A DNA stretch of 64,000 nucleotides from Chlorobiota bacterium (GCA_016868665.1 VGGK01000007.1:16995-80994), one strand, 5' to 3'; counted from the stretch's first letter, positions 47,163 through 57,845 are shown. A program made the numbers and translations. Notes: a model not told the origin generated them from the letters alone.

Positions 47163-47294
47163 ATGAAACACCTTCTGACCATTATGCTGCTCTCATCGCT
47201 CCTGTTTACCGTCTCGGGCTGCAGGAGCGCTCTCGAACCTGACGCCCGTGCCACGGTTCGAGGCAATCCGGCTGAAATAACGCTTGCAGGTTAA
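47163..47294 (+). CDS. Very small lipoprotein (43 residues)
   Basis: ATG 47163 opens a 43-codon gene: MKHLLTIMLLSSLLFTVSGC is a lipoprotein signal ending in a lipobox (VSGC, C20), then a 23-residue mature part with SALEPDARATVRGNPAEITL. Too short to assign. The signal and the stop at 47292-47294 make it plausible; it precedes the antiporter gene by 76 bp on the same strand. Confidence 0.6.
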   Translation: MKHLLTIMLLSSLLFTVSGCRSALEPDARATVRGNPAEITLAG

Positions 47295-47370
47295 GGATTT
47301 ATTTTATAGGTCTTGAAAGGGACGCATCGAGCTTCCGGATATCTGTATAACATCATTGATACTGACATTT

Positions 47371-48345
47371 ATGCTGCTTTTTCTGCTTTCTATTGTTTTT
47401 GGGCTTGCGCTGCTTGTCTGGAGCGCCGGGCGCTTTGTTGACGGTTCCGCCGCCGCCGCCAGCCATTTCAATGTGCCGCCGCTGCTCATCGGCATGGTGA
47501 TTGTCGGGTTCGGAACTTCCGCTCCTGAAATGACGGTTTCTGCCATCTCCTCCCTGCAGGGCAAACCCGACATTGCGCTCGGCAACGTCTTCGGATCGAA
47601 CATCACCAACATTGCGCTCATTCTCGGCCTGACGGCCATGCTCAGCCCGATTGCCGTGCAATCCGGCGTGCTGCGCAAGGAACTTCCCGTTCTGACCCTC
47701 ATGACGGCCATTGCGGCATTCCTCATGTACGACGGTATGCTCGGCAGGACGGATGCCCTCATTCTGCTGCTGCTTTTCGCTCTGCTGATGGGCTGGTCGG
47801 TGTGGGAAGGCATCCGGAAACCGGGCGACGAGTTCGGCGCCGAAATGGAAGAGGAGCTTCAGCAGCACAAAATGCCGCTCGGCAAGGCGCTCATGCTTGT
47901 TGCCGCAGGCCTGCTGCTGCTGCTGGTCAGTTCGCGCATGCTGGTCTGGGGAGCGGTCGGCGTCGCCGAAGCGCTCGGCGTCAGCGATATCGTCATCGGC
48001 CTGACCGTCGTCGCCGTCGGCACCTCGCTGCCCGAACTCGCCTCGTCGCTTGTTGCCGCCCGCAAGGGCGAGCACGATATCGCGCTCGGCAACATACTCG
48101 GATCGAACCTTTTCAACATCCTTGCCGTTGCAGGTGTTGCAGGAGCAATCTATCCGGCGGCTATCGACCAGGCAGTGTTTTCGCGCGACATCGTCATCAT
48201 GCTCCTGCTGACCCTTTCACTGTTCGTCATCGGCTACGGTTTTCGCGGAGAGGGTACTGGCAGGATCAACCGGATCGAAGGCACACTCCTGCTCTGTTCC
48301 TATATCGCCTATACCGCCTGGCTTGTGTTCACCAGCTTCGCCTGA
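47371..48345 (+). CDS. Calcium/sodium antiporter, CaCA family (YrbG-like)
   Basis: A 324-residue ten-helix antiporter. Both alpha repeats are present: GFGTSAPEM with GNVFGSNITNIALILG, and VAVGTSLPELASS with GNILGSNLFNILAV, whose acidic Glu residues bind the cation. A central hydrophilic loop (about residues 150-172, rich in E and Q) separates the halves. Likely exports Ca2+ using Na+ or H+. TTG 47356 is possible, but ATG 47371 is chosen. The convergent gene is the methionine adenosyltransferase, 18 bp away. Confidence 0.93.
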   Translation: MLLFLLSIVFGLALLVWSAGRFVDGSAAAASHFNVPPLLIGMVIVGFGTSAPEMTVSAISSLQGKPDIALGNVFGSNITNIALILGLTAMLSPIAVQSGVLRKELPVLTLMTAIAAFLMYDGMLGRTDALILLLLFALLMGWSVWEGIRKPGDEFGAEMEEELQQHKMPLGKALMLVAAGLLLLLVSSRMLVWGAVGVAEALGVSDIVIGLTVVAVGTSLPELASSLVAARKGEHDIALGNILGSNLFNILAVAGVAGAIYPAAIDQAVFSRDIVIMLLLTLSLFVIGYGFRGEGTGRINRIEGTLLLCSYIAYTAWLVFTSFA

Positions 48346-48363
48346 CGGAACCCTGTTTGTCAG

Positions 48364-49569
48364 TCAGCAGACCGGAAAACATCCGCGGGCGAGCTGTCCG
48401 ACAAAGGCTTCCATATCGTTCAGTTCGCTTTCGATGATCGCCGATGCGGCCCGCCCGATCGGCGCGAAAGCCCTGCCTGGTTCAGGCCTGATCCGGGCAG
48501 ATGCCACAAATGGTCGGTCGATGGGGCTGCCGATACGGCTGCAATAAAAAACCGTCACCTCCTTCACCCCCGCCACTTCGGAATAAATGCGCTCCGCAGT
48601 TTTCCGCGCAAGCACATTATAGATTTTTCCTACGTGGCTCACGGGATTCTTGCCCGCCGCGGCTTCGAGGCTTGAGGGTCTTCCGAAAGCGATCAGGCCG
48701 TTGACCCTGTTGCCGCGTCCCACCTCGCCGCCGTCAGCTCCTTCCGCCGACGTGCCCAGCACCGTCAGGTAGATGCCGCCTTCGCCCCGCTCGGGATCGT
48801 CAAGCGTATTGATTCTCAGATCTATGGCCTCGAAAGCATGGGCGCAGTTTCGAAGCCGGTCTCCGAGATTCGCCTCTACGGCCTGTTTTTTTCTGAAGTA
48901 ATCTGCGGCATCGGAGATAAACCTGTCGACGAACGCCATCGCGACAGTCAGGTCGAGGTTTCGCCCGTTTCGGAACCCCATGATCTTGATATCCTCTCCC
49001 GTTTCGGGAAAGAGCCGCTTGAAGTCGGGGGAGTTCAGGTACCGTTCGGTCTCCAGCACGATCCGCTCTGTATCGCTCATCGGGGCATAGCCCACGCCGG
49101 CCGATGTATCGTTGGCTCCGGGCACCGGGCGGGCGAACAGGTCGGAGAGTTCTGCCGAACCCGGTCTGATTTCATGCTGGAACACCACATGCCGCTCAGG
49201 ATCGACAAAACGCAGATTGTTTCGGATCCATGTTTTTGCCGCCCTTTCGACAATATCGTAAACCGGCAGGGGAGAGCCGTTCCAGCTCAGGGTCGCCCTG
49301 TCGCCAGTTATGATGCGCATCGGCTCGATAACCTCGCCTCCTCCCGGTTTCGGAGAAGTCGTGCCTGCCACAAGGAGTCCCTTATCGAGGTTGTGATGCA
49401 GCACGCGGCCGCACCGTTCGATATAGGCAGCAGAAAGCGCAAGGCCTGCCTCCTCCATGACGGAGTCGCAGATGGTGTCGGGGTGCCCCGTTCCCTTGCG
49501 CTCCACCAGCTCGGTCTGCAGTTCCGCAGCCGAAGGGCACAGTGACTTTTCGATGGTGATATGCATCAT
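48364..49569 (-). CDS. S-adenosylmethionine synthetase, archaeal type
   Basis: A 401-residue methionine adenosyltransferase of the archaeal AdoMet synthetase family (PF01941), not the usual bacterial MetK. Signatures: ELVERKGTGHPDTICD (20-35), GANDTSAGVGYAPMSDTE, GTSAEGADGGEVGRGNRVNG and KNPVSHVGKIYNVLA. It makes SAM from methionine and ATP. GGAGG 7 bp before ATG 49569 fixes the start; the second ATG is adjacent. It is divergent from bshA (122 bp). Whether the genome also has MetK cannot be seen; in this lineage the archaeal form may be the main enzyme. Confidence 0.94.
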   Translation of the reverse strand: MMHITIEKSLCPSAAELQTELVERKGTGHPDTICDSVMEEAGLALSAAYIERCGRVLHHNLDKGLLVAGTTSPKPGGGEVIEPMRIITGDRATLSWNGSPLPVYDIVERAAKTWIRNNLRFVDPERHVVFQHEIRPGSAELSDLFARPVPGANDTSAGVGYAPMSDTERIVLETERYLNSPDFKRLFPETGEDIKIMGFRNGRNLDLTVAMAFVDRFISDAADYFRKKQAVEANLGDRLRNCAHAFEAIDLRINTLDDPERGEGGIYLTVLGTSAEGADGGEVGRGNRVNGLIAFGRPSSLEAAAGKNPVSHVGKIYNVLARKTAERIYSEVAGVKEVTVFYCSRIGSPIDRPFVASARIRPEPGRAFAPIGRAASAIIESELNDMEAFVGQLARGCFPVC

Positions 49570-49691
49570 GCCGGAACCTCCTTTACTGACCGAAACCGCC
49601 GCAGGAACCTATTTCGTTCAGGCCGGTTTCCGTTCGTCGAGGGCTCTTCCTCCTTTTATTGGTATATTGTCTCCAAAAAAACGCACTACCC

Positions 49692-50825
49692 ATGAAAATC
49701 GGTATATCCTGTCATCATACCTACGGAGGCAGCGGGGCCATTGCGGCAGAACTGGGCAAGGCGCTTGCGTCGCGGGGCCATATCGTGCATTTCTTCAGCC
49801 AGGCGGCACCCTTCAGGCTGGGAGCCTTTTCCGGAAACATTTTCTGCCACGAGGTCGAAGTGATGCACTACCCGCTCTTCGATTGTCCTTTCTACTCCCT
49901 TGCCCTCGCATCGAAAATCACCGAAGTCGCCTGGTACGAGCGTCTCGATGTGGTGCACGCCCACTACGCCATTCCTCATGCGCTCAGCGCCATGCTCGCA
50001 AGGCAGATGCTCGAGGATAAATGCTCCGAAAGACGGTGTTTCCGCATAGCCACCACGCTCCACGGCACAGATATCACCGTTGTCGGCGCAGATCGGGGCA
50101 TGCAGGACGTCGTGCGGCTGGCCATCAACAAGTCGGACGGCGTAACGGCCGTTTCGGGCTATCTCCGCGACGAAACCCGCAGGATGTTCAGTCCGAAAAA
50201 AGATATTTCGGTCATTCCGAATTTTGTCGATACCTCGATTTTTTTCCGCAAGCCCGATCCGGCGCTCCGCAGCAATCTCGGCCTCGGCGGCGGGAAAATC
50301 GTCATTCACATATCGAATTTCAGACCGGTAAAATGCATCGGCGATATCGTGCAGGTCTTTCATGCGCTCACCACACAGACCGACGTCACCATGCTTTTCG
50401 TCGGCGACGGTCCCGAGCGAAGCGGCGCGGAAATCCGCGTGCGCGAACTCGGCATTGCCGATCGGGTTCGATTTCTCGGCAAGATCGACGACATCGTTCC
50501 GCTGCTCTCCATCGCCGACCTCATGCTCATGCCGAGCAATGCCGAATCGTTCGGCCTTGCAGCCCTCGAAGCGATGGCCTGCGGCGTGCCCGTCGTCGCT
50601 ACAGATGCGGGAGGGTTTCCCGAGTTCATCAGGCACGGCGTACACGGCTATCTGCTTCCGCCCGGAGACATTGCGGCAATGACAGAAAAGGCCCTTCTGC
50701 TCCTTACCGACGAACTTCTGCACAACCGCTTCGCCGAGGCATCCGTGCAGCAGGCCGGAGGGTTCGAAACCGCCCGACTTGTCGAGCAGTACGAAGCCTT
50801 CTATTCGGGTCTGCTTGAAGGCTGA
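49692..50825 (+). CDS. bshA: N-acetylglucosaminyl-L-malate synthase BshA
   Basis: A 377-residue GT4 glycosyltransferase making GlcNAc-malate, the first step to bacillithiol. Specific BshA features: MKIGISCHHTYGGSGAIAAELG, HEVEVMHYPLFDCPFYSLALAS, VVHAHYAIPHALSA, GTDITVVG and EAMACGVPVVATDAGGFPEF. The frame opens at 49659 but ATG 49692 is the natural start. Green sulfur bacteria are known to make bacillithiol and its N-methyl form. bshB and bshC are not in the window. Divergent to the SAM synthetase, which is relevant to the methylated form but may be coincidence. Confidence 0.93.
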   Translation: MKIGISCHHTYGGSGAIAAELGKALASRGHIVHFFSQAAPFRLGAFSGNIFCHEVEVMHYPLFDCPFYSLALASKITEVAWYERLDVVHAHYAIPHALSAMLARQMLEDKCSERRCFRIATTLHGTDITVVGADRGMQDVVRLAINKSDGVTAVSGYLRDETRRMFSPKKDISVIPNFVDTSIFFRKPDPALRSNLGLGGGKIVIHISNFRPVKCIGDIVQVFHALTTQTDVTMLFVGDGPERSGAEIRVRELGIADRVRFLGKIDDIVPLLSIADLMLMPSNAESFGLAALEAMACGVPVVATDAGGFPEFIRHGVHGYLLPPGDIAAMTEKALLLLTDELLHNRFAEASVQQAGGFETARLVEQYEAFYSGLLEG

Positions 50826-50918
50826 AGGGTTGAAGAGAGAAGGAAAGTGAGGAACAGGGCTGGCATAAGGGGCTGATTAGCCGATAGGGAGCCACGCTAT
50901 CGTGATGAGGCCGGAGGC

Positions 50919-50959
50919 TGTCTGACAAGCCGGGAATACCGGTCCTGTCAGACACTCAC
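50919..50959 (+). terminator. Terminator-like hairpin after bshA
   Basis: TGTCTGACA (50919-50927) pairs with TGTCAGACA (50946-50954), with an inner CCGG/CCGG pair, followed after CTCACG by TTTTT (50961-50965). Could serve bshA, or mreB on the other strand. Confidence 0.6.
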
Positions 50960-50968
50960 GTTTTTCGA

Positions 50969-51997
50969 TCAGTAGCGTTTTGTCGAGAGCAGCACGCTGC
51001 GGTATTTTTCAAGATTTTCCAGCACCTCTCCGGTACCTCTTGCCACGGCAGTCAGCGGCTCCTCGCTGATATGCACAGCAAGCTTCGTCTCCTCGTTGAT
51101 TTTTTTATCGAGGCCCTTGATAAGGGCTCCGCCTCCGGCCAGGAAGAGGCCGCGGTCGAGAATATCGGCCGAAAGTTCCGGTTTGGTGACTTCGAGACTT
51201 TTCTTGATCGAGGTGATGATCTGGCTGATCGGCGTGGCGATAGCCTCCCTGATGGTAGGAGAGTTTATTTCCCGCTCCTCGGGCAAAGCGGTCACGAGGT
51301 TCCTGCCCCGAACATTCATGGTCAGCTCCTTGTCGAGCTTGTAAGCCGAGGCGATCTTGATCTTTACATCTTCCGCCGTACGTTCGCCGATCGCGAGGTT
51401 GTAGGCTTTTCTGAAATGACGTACGATCGAGTTGGTAATATCGGTACCGGCTACGCGCAGCGATTCTCCCGAAGCGATGCCGCCGAGAGATATGACCGCG
51501 ATTTCCGTCGTGCCTCCGCCGATATCGACGATCATGTTGCCCATCGGCTCCTTCACGTCGATGCCGATACCGATGGCAGCCGCCATGGGTTCGGCCACAA
51601 GGTAGACCTCCTTGGCCCCGACATGCTCCGCCGAATCGCGCACGGCACGTTTTTCAACCTCCGTAATGCCGGAAGGGATGCCGATGACCATTCTTCGGAT
51701 ACCGAAGGAGAACTGGGATTTCGTTTTATTGATGAGGCCTTTGATAAGTTCTTCGGTGGCTTCGTAATCGGCGATGACGCCGTTTGCCAGAGGTCTTATG
51801 GTAATGATGCCGGGATGGGTCTTTTCATGCATCAGGAGAGCATCGAGGCCGATAGCGACAACTTTACCCGTATTGCGCTCTCGAGCGACGATCGAGGGTT
51901 CGTTAAGTACCAGGCCTTTGTCGCGAATATAAATCAGGGTATTGGCCGTACCGAGATCGATGGCAATATCCCGGAACAGGCTGCTGAAAAAGCTCAT
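50969..51997 (-). CDS. mreB: Rod-shape-determining actin homologue MreB
   Basis: A 342-residue bacterial actin guiding lateral wall synthesis. It has the amphipathic membrane helix MSFFSSLFRDI, phosphate-1 AIDLGTANTLIY, VAEPMAAAIGIG with catalytic Glu136, an intact phosphate-2 loop MIVDIGGGTTEIAV (D158), and adenosine motif LAGGGALIKG. This looks like the housekeeping copy. No mreC, mreD or rodA neighbours; hisD is divergent, with 259 bp between starts. A second, divergent MreB lies at 58754-59887. Confidence 0.97.
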   Translation of the reverse strand: MSFFSSLFRDIAIDLGTANTLIYIRDKGLVLNEPSIVARERNTGKVVAIGLDALLMHEKTHPGIITIRPLANGVIADYEATEELIKGLINKTKSQFSFGIRRMVIGIPSGITEVEKRAVRDSAEHVGAKEVYLVAEPMAAAIGIGIDVKEPMGNMIVDIGGGTTEIAVISLGGIASGESLRVAGTDITNSIVRHFRKAYNLAIGERTAEDVKIKIASAYKLDKELTMNVRGRNLVTALPEEREINSPTIREAIATPISQIITSIKKSLEVTKPELSADILDRGLFLAGGGALIKGLDKKINEETKLAVHISEEPLTAVARGTGEVLENLEKYRSVLLSTKRY

Positions 51998-52256
51998 GTT
52001 TGACAGTGGATCTAAATGTGGTGCATAGCGGCTTGGAAAGGCGGCTGTTCAGGCTATATTCCAAGGTTTCATTCTCAAGCCTAAAAGTACTCATTGGAAT
52101 TTTTTTTTCAAATGAAAACGTCCGTTCCACGGGACTTTTTTCGCCCCGTTGCCGCCTTTCGGAAGATGCTTCCGGTTTTTTTTCCGAAACGGCGCGATTC
52201 ACTACATTAAAAAACGCAGAAAAAGGTTTATCCCGAACCAAACGCATGACAAAACA

Positions 52257-53543
52257 GTGTTGAACATTTACCGATATGCCACCGACGGCGAAGCCCTCCG
52301 GAGGAAGCTCGAAAGAAACGTCGTTTTCGAACCATCGGTCGAAAAGGCCGTTCATGACATTCTCCATGCGGTCAGGACCGCCGGCGACCGGGCAGTCCTC
52401 GACTTCACCGAACAGTTTCAGTGTGTGCGACTGAAGGATTTCATGGTTTCGCCCGAAGAAATCCGCGAGGCATACGAGCGTGCCGATCCGGCATTCATCG
52501 CCGTGCTCGAAGAGGCCTACCGGAACATCACCGCGTTTCATCGCCATGAAATCGAAAAAAGCTTTTTCTATGAAGAGGATGGCGGCGTCATTCTCGGTCA
52601 GCGCGTAACCCCCATGGACCGGGCCATGCTCTACGTGCCCGGCGGAAAAGCCGCCTACCCTTCGTCCCTGCTCATGAATGCGGCTCCCGCCACCGTTGCC
52701 GGCGTTCGCGAGATATTCCTGACCACGCCCTGCGACAGCGAAGGAAACGTGAGCGACCATATTCTCGCCGCCGCCGCTGTTGCCGGCATCGAACGGGTCT
52801 ACAGGCTCGGCGGCGCGCAGGCCGTTGCGGCTTTCGCCTACGGCACGGAAAGCATACCCAGGGTGGATATCGTCACCGGGCCAGGCAACAAATACGTGGC
52901 GCTCGCCAAAAAACAGGTATTCGGCCACGTTGCGATCGACAGCATCGCAGGCCCCTCCGAAGTTGTCGTCATCGCCGACGAGTCGGCCAATCCCGACTTC
53001 ATCGTGCTCGATATGTTCGCTCAGGCCGAACACGATCCCGACGCATCCGCAGTGCTCATCACCCCTTCCGAACAGCTCGCACAGGCGGTAAGGGATGCCG
53101 CGCTGAGCCGCATAGACGGCATGATCCGCAAGGATATCATCGCAGCGGCGCTCGAAAGCAATGGCGCCATCGTCATCACCGGATCCATCGAAGAGGCCTG
53201 CCGGGTATCCGACACGATTGCTCCCGAACACCTCGAACTGCACGTGACCGACCCCTGGCAGCTGCTTGCCTCCATTCGTCATGCCGGAGCCGTCTTCATG
53301 GGCCACTACTCCTGCGAAACCGTCGGCGACTACTTCGCCGGCCCGAACCACACGCTTCCCACAAACGGCACAGCCCGTTTCTTCTCGCCACTTTCGGTAA
53401 GGAATTTTCTCAAGCACACCTCGATTATCTCCTACTCGAAACGCAAGCTGCTTGCATGCGGCGAAAACATCGCATCCTTCGCCGACCGCGAGGGGCTGCA
53501 GGCGCATGCCGAAGCGGTACGAGAGAGGCTCCGGCATTCATGA
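52257..53543 (+). CDS. hisD: Histidinol dehydrogenase
   Basis: HisD oxidises L-histidinol to histidine, the last step of histidine synthesis. The 428-residue zinc enzyme shows [72 protein letters not shown] and the active-site APEHLELH with [13 protein letters not shown]. The frame opens at 52149, but GTG 52257 gives the family's usual length and N terminus. Its stop overlaps queA as ATGA. No other his genes nearby. Confidence 0.96.
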   Translation: MLNIYRYATDGEALRRKLERNVVFEPSVEKAVHDILHAVRTAGDRAVLDFTEQFQCVRLKDFMVSPEEIREAYERADPAFIAVLEEAYRNITAFHRHEIEKSFFYEEDGGVILGQRVTPMDRAMLYVPGGKAAYPSSLLMNAAPATVAGVREIFLTTPCDSEGNVSDHILAAAAVAGIERVYRLGGAQAVAAFAYGTESIPRVDIVTGPGNKYVALAKKQVFGHVAIDSIAGPSEVVVIADESANPDFIVLDMFAQAEHDPDASAVLITPSEQLAQAVRDAALSRIDGMIRKDIIAAALESNGAIVITGSIEEACRVSDTIAPEHLELHVTDPWQLLASIRHAGAVFMGHYSCETVGDYFAGPNHTLPTNGTARFFSPLSVRNFLKHTSIISYSKRKLLACGENIASFADREGLQAHAEAVRERLRHS

Positions 53544-54589
53544 ACGTCAGCGACTACGATTACGAGCTTCCCGAGGGGGCGATCGCCCGCTACCCTCCGG
53601 CTGAACGCGGATCGACAAGGCTTCTCGTGCTCGACACCCGAAGCGGGAGCATGCAGCACAACCGCTATGCCGGGCTTGCGCAATTTCTCCGCGAAGGCGA
53701 CCTGCTTCTGCTCAACGACAGCCGCGTGGTCAGGGCAAGAATGTACGCATCGAAACCGGGCGGAGGATCTGTCGAACTGATGCTGCTTGAAAAACACGGC
53801 GAGGCACAAGACCTCGTGCTCTACCGGGGGCGCCTGAAAAAAGGCAGCCGGCTCACAGCCCACGGCCACGAGCTGCTGGTCGAAGAGCTTTCAGGCGAGG
53901 GCGTAGCCCGCATTTCCCTGCCCTGCGGCGGCCAGTTGCGGCAGCTTTTCGAGCAATATGCAGCAGTGCCCATTCCCCCCTACCTCAAGCGGGAAGCCGA
54001 GGAAATCGACGCCGAGCGCTACCAGACGGTTTTTGCCCGCCATCCCGGTTCCGTTGCGGCACCCACCGCATCACTCAACATGACCGGAGCCCTGATGAAC
54101 GAACTCTCGGCCAAAGGCGTCGTGACAGCTTCGCTCACCCTGCATGTAGGGCTCGGCACCTTCCTTCCCATTCGTGCGGAACGCTTCGAACAGCACGTCA
54201 TGCACCGGGAATACTATGAGATACCGCCCGGGACCATTGCGGCAATCCGTCGCGCGAAAGCCGCAGGAGGCAGGGTGGTAGCCGTAGGCACCACCGTAAC
54301 CCGCACCCTGGAACACGCGGCCTCCCTTCCGGGATGGCTCGACTCCGGCGCGGCAATGAGCGGAGAAGCCGATATTTTCATCTACCCCGGATACCGTTTT
54401 CAGGTTATCGATCTTCTCCTTACCAATTTCCATGCGCCGCGCTCAACGGTGCTCATGCTCGCCGCCGCTTTCGCCGGCAGGGAGCATCTCATGCAGGCAT
54501 ACCGCGAAGCCCTTGAACGGAACTACCGTTTTCTCAGCTACGGTGACAGCATGCTTCTGGGGCCGGACATCATCACCGGCGCCACCTGA
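53540..54589 (+). CDS. queA: S-adenosylmethionine:tRNA ribosyltransferase-isomerase
   Basis: QueA transfers ribose from SAM to preQ1 at tRNA position 34, making epoxyqueuosine. The 349-residue protein has [75 protein letters not shown] and the late [13 protein letters not shown] 53540 overlaps the hisD TGA by 4 bp, so translation is coupled although the pathways differ. With queC at 41.9 kb it shows a working queuosine route. Confidence 0.96.
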   Translation: MNVSDYDYELPEGAIARYPPAERGSTRLLVLDTRSGSMQHNRYAGLAQFLREGDLLLLNDSRVVRARMYASKPGGGSVELMLLEKHGEAQDLVLYRGRLKKGSRLTAHGHELLVEELSGEGVARISLPCGGQLRQLFEQYAAVPIPPYLKREAEEIDAERYQTVFARHPGSVAAPTASLNMTGALMNELSAKGVVTASLTLHVGLGTFLPIRAERFEQHVMHREYYEIPPGTIAAIRRAKAAGGRVVAVGTTVTRTLEHAASLPGWLDSGAAMSGEADIFIYPGYRFQVIDLLLTNFHAPRSTVLMLAAAFAGREHLMQAYREALERNYRFLSYGDSMLLGPDIITGAT

Positions 54590-54906
54590 ACTCCGTTCCG
54601 GCAGAGCCGGCCGGCGCGATTTCGTGGCAATCAGTGAACAATCCTGTTCCATCGAAGCATACTTTCTTATTATGACTGCCCTGACGAACAGAATCGGGTT
54701 CCCGGATGAAGCTGGATTCCTGAAATAGTTCGGCAAATGTCCCGTACTCGCTTAAGAAAGTGCGGTCAGTGCTTTTTCTGGTGTTTTCCGAACGTTTTGT
54801 TTTAAAAAAAAGGAGTGCTATTATAATGTTTTTGCCTTTTCGGAAAGGCAGAACGTTTTTTCCCTTCCATACACAACCGTTTCAACAAAATTTCCTGGAG
54901 AACCCA
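54590..54906 (+). promoter_or_regulatory. acnB upstream region with probable promoter
   Basis: 317 bp without a gene. TATAAT at 54822-54827 with TTGTTTTAAA about 19 bp upstream is the best promoter, about 80 bp before the acnB ATG. GGAG lies 7 bp before ATG 54907. Nothing else is recognised. Confidence 0.5.
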
Positions 54907-57477
54907 ATGAGTCTTGTCACCCAATACCGTGCGCACACCGAAGAGAGAGCCCAGCAGGGCATCCCGCCCCTGCCGCTGACGGCCGATCAGGCCCGGGAGC
55001 TGATCCTTCTTCTTCAGCAGCAGCAGCCAGAGGAGAAAGAGTACCTGCTCAAACTGTTCTGCGAACATATCAGTCCGGGCGTGGACGATGCCGCATTCGA
55101 GAAGGCCGCATTTCTCGACGCCGTCATCAAGGGAGAATCGGCATGTGACGTCATCACTCCGGTTGAAGCCGTAAGGATTCTCGGTACCATGCTCGGCGGC
55201 TACAACGTCAAGCCGCTCGTCGATGCCCTCGGCCACGCCGACAGCGCCGTAGCAGCCGAGGCCGCCTTGATGCTCAGGAACGTTCTGCTTGTCTACGATT
55301 CATTCGATGTCGTTGCCGAACTCGCCGCAACCAACGCCTTCGCAAAAGAGGTGCTGCAGTCCTGGGCAGACGCCGAATGGTTCACCACGCGGCCGGCACT
55401 TCCCGAAAAAATGACCCTCACGGTCTTCAAGGTACCCGGCGAAACCAACACCGACGACCTCTCGCCGGCCAGCGAAGCATTCACCCGCAGCGATATTCCG
55501 CTGCATGCGCTCTGCATGCTCGGTTCCAAAATGGACGACCCGATCGGCACCATCGCCCGACTCAAGGAAAAAGGTCACCCGCTCGCCTACGTCGGCGACG
55601 TCGTCGGTACCGGTTCAAGCAGAAAATCCGGCATCAACTCGGTGCAGTGGCACCTCGGCGAAGACATTCCGGCCGTGCCGAACAAGCGCACAGCCGGCGT
55701 TGTCATCGGAGGCATCGTCGCTCCCATTTTCTTCAACACCGCCGAAGACTCCGGGGCGCTGCCGATCCAGGCGGACGTCAACGCTATGGAGATGGGCGAC
55801 GTCATCGATCTCTATCCCTACGAAGGCAGGATCGAGAAAAACGGCCAGATCATATCCCGTTTCGACCTCGCGCCCAACACCCTCGCCGATGAAATGCGGG
55901 CAGGCGGCCGTATTCCGCTCATCATCGGCAGGACTCTTACCGCCAGGGCCCGCAAAGTCCTCGGACTCGGAGAAACCGATATCTTCACCCTTCCGGAACA
56001 GCCAGCCGACAGCGGCAAAGGCTACACCCTTGCCCAGAAAATGATCGGCAAGGCCTGCGGCCTTCCCGGCGTGCGGCCAGGCATGTATGTGGAGCCCGAA
56101 ACGCTGACCGTCGGTTCGCAGGATACCACCGGCGCCATGACCCGCGACGAAATCAAGGAGCTTGCCGCGCTGAGCTTCAGCGCAGATCTCTTCATGCAGA
56201 GTTTCTGCCATACCGCGGCCTATCCCAAACCTTCCGACATCAAGCTGCACCGCAGTCTGCCGTACTTCATCATGAGCCGCGGCGGCGTCGCTCTCCGTCC
56301 CGGCGACGGCGTCATCCACACCTGGCTGAACCGCATGGTGCTTCCCGATACCCTCGGCACAGGAGGCGACTCGCACACCCGTTTCCCGATCGGCATATCC
56401 TTCCCGGGCGGATCGGGGCTCGTGGCATTTGCCGGCGTCACCGGCACCATGCCGCTCAACGTGCCCGAATCCGTGCTGGTGCGCTTCAAGGGCGAACTCC
56501 AGGAAGGCATCACCCTTCGCGATCTCGTCAACGCCATTCCCTACGTCGCCATAAAACAGGGCCTTCTTACCGTCGAGAAAAAAGGCAAAAAGAATATTTT
56601 CGCCGGTCGTATTCTCGAAATCGAAGGGCTGCCGCAACTGAAAGTCGAACAGGCCTTCGAACTCAGCGACGCATCTGCCGAGCGCAGCGCTGCGGCATGT
56701 ACCGTACGACTCGACAAAGAGCCGGTCATCGAATACCTCAGCTCGAACGTCACGCTGCTCGAACAGATGATCGAAGAGGGATACGGCGATCCCGGGACCC
56801 TTCGCCGCAGAATCGGAAAAATGCAGGAATGGCTGTCGAATCCCGTTCTGCTCGAACCCGACGCAGACGCCGAATATGCCGCCGTCATAGAGATTGACCT
56901 GAACACGATCAAGGAACCGGTGCTTGCATGTCCGAACGATCCTGACGACGTCATGACCCTCAGCGAAGTGCTGCTTGACGAAAGTCGGCCGAAACAGATC
57001 GACGAAGTCTTTGTCGGCAGCTGCATGACCAATATCGGTCATTTCCGTGCGCTTGGCGAAGTGCTGCGCAACAAGGGCGTCGCATCCGCAAGGCTCTGGA
57101 TCGTGCCTCCCACGAAGATGGACATGAACAAGCTCATCGAAGAGGGCTACTACTCGGTATTCGGGGCTGCAGGAGCGAGAATGGAAATACCCGGATGTTC
57201 GCTCTGCATGGGCAACCAGGCGCGTGTCGCAGACAACGCGGTTGTCTTCTCGACCAGCACGAGAAACTTCGATAACCGTATGGGCAAAGGAGCCCAGGTC
57301 TATCTCGGATCCGCTGAACTTGCAGCCGTAGCAGCACTGCTCGGACATCTGCCTGACAAGGACGAGTACCTTGAAGTGGTGCGTAAACAGCTTTCCGGCG
57401 GCAAAGAACAGGAAATCTACCGTTATCTCAATTTCCACCAGCTTGGAAAGGAGGAACTGCAGGTACTCGTCGACTGA
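54907..57477 (+). CDS. acnB: Aconitate hydratase B (2-methylisocitrate dehydratase)
   Basis: AcnB interconverts citrate and isocitrate; in green sulfur bacteria it serves the reductive TCA cycle. The 856-residue protein has the AcnB-type N-terminal HEAT-like domain (to about 155), the swivel domain ([27 protein letters not shown]) and the catalytic domains with cluster cysteines in GSCMTNIGH and [11 protein letters not shown], plus [12 protein letters not shown]. Length and domain order match E. coli AcnB, not AcnA. ATG 54907 ([10 protein letters not shown]) follows GGAGAACCCA; the longer frame is non-coding. Confidence 0.97.
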   Translation: MSLVTQYRAHTEERAQQGIPPLPLTADQARELILLLQQQQPEEKEYLLKLFCEHISPGVDDAAFEKAAFLDAVIKGESACDVITPVEAVRILGTMLGGYNVKPLVDALGHADSAVAAEAALMLRNVLLVYDSFDVVAELAATNAFAKEVLQSWADAEWFTTRPALPEKMTLTVFKVPGETNTDDLSPASEAFTRSDIPLHALCMLGSKMDDPIGTIARLKEKGHPLAYVGDVVGTGSSRKSGINSVQWHLGEDIPAVPNKRTAGVVIGGIVAPIFFNTAEDSGALPIQADVNAMEMGDVIDLYPYEGRIEKNGQIISRFDLAPNTLADEMRAGGRIPLIIGRTLTARARKVLGLGETDIFTLPEQPADSGKGYTLAQKMIGKACGLPGVRPGMYVEPETLTVGSQDTTGAMTRDEIKELAALSFSADLFMQSFCHTAAYPKPSDIKLHRSLPYFIMSRGGVALRPGDGVIHTWLNRMVLPDTLGTGGDSHTRFPIGISFPGGSGLVAFAGVTGTMPLNVPESVLVRFKGELQEGITLRDLVNAIPYVAIKQGLLTVEKKGKKNIFAGRILEIEGLPQLKVEQAFELSDASAERSAAACTVRLDKEPVIEYLSSNVTLLEQMIEEGYGDPGTLRRRIGKMQEWLSNPVLLEPDADAEYAAVIEIDLNTIKEPVLACPNDPDDVMTLSEVLLDESRPKQIDEVFVGSCMTNIGHFRALGEVLRNKGVASARLWIVPPTKMDMNKLIEEGYYSVFGAAGARMEIPGCSLCMGNQARVADNAVVFSTSTRNFDNRMGKGAQVYLGSAELAAVAALLGHLPDKDEYLEVVRKQLSGGKEQEIYRYLNFHQLGKEELQVLVD

Positions 57478-57617
57478 AAAAAATATTCTGGTTGAATATG
57501 GAAATATTTTGCATATTCAGCCATGCAGTGGGCTTTTGAAAAGTCGCTGTTTTTTTTTAATATTCGAGAGCTGAAGAAGCTGTAAATTATCAAAACAACA
57601 AAAACAACAATCGAGCA

Positions 57618-57845
57618 ATGAAAAAACTTTTCATTTTCCTCTTTCTCCTGAGCTCAGTGTCCTTCGTAGGCTGTGCTAAAACTGAAGCTCCTGCACCTGC
57701 CGAAGCTCCTGCTACCGAAGAGGCAGCACCTGCAGCTGAGGAAGCAGCACCTGCAGCTGAGGAAGCAGCACCTGCAGCAGAAGAAGCAGCACCTGCAGCA
57801 GAAGAAGCACCTGCAGAAGCTCCTGCAGCTGAACCAGCAAAATAA
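57618..57845 (+). CDS. Short Ala/Glu/Pro-repeat lipoprotein
   Basis: A 75-residue lipoprotein. The signal MKKLFIFLFLLSSVSFVGC ends in a lipobox (C19); the mature part is almost entirely EEAAPAA heptads encoded by about four 21-bp units at 57718-57809 plus partial units. Such Pro/Ala/Glu stretches form extended spacers, perhaps anchoring at the wall. A strong terminator at 57872 follows, marking it as an independent gene. The repeat number may vary between strains. Function unknown. Confidence 0.8.
   Translation: MKKLFIFLFLLSSVSFVGCAKTEAPAPAEAPATEEAAPAAEEAAPAAEEAAPAAEEAAPAAEEAPAEAPAAEPAK
57718..57809 (+). repeat. Tandem 21-bp coding repeats
   Basis: Units of the form GAGGAAGCAGCACCTGCAGC (plus T or A) repeat about four times with few third-position changes; each encodes EEAAPAA. 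Edges approximate. Confidence 0.8.

Noticed and set aside
55615..57438. 607-codon open frame antisense to acnB
   Set aside because: Shadow of a highly conserved gene; no family resemblance, and acnB covers the whole stretch.
57718..57809. CRISPR-like tandem repeats
   Set aside because: Units of 21 bp are contiguous, in frame and code for EEAAPAA heptads; there are no spacers.
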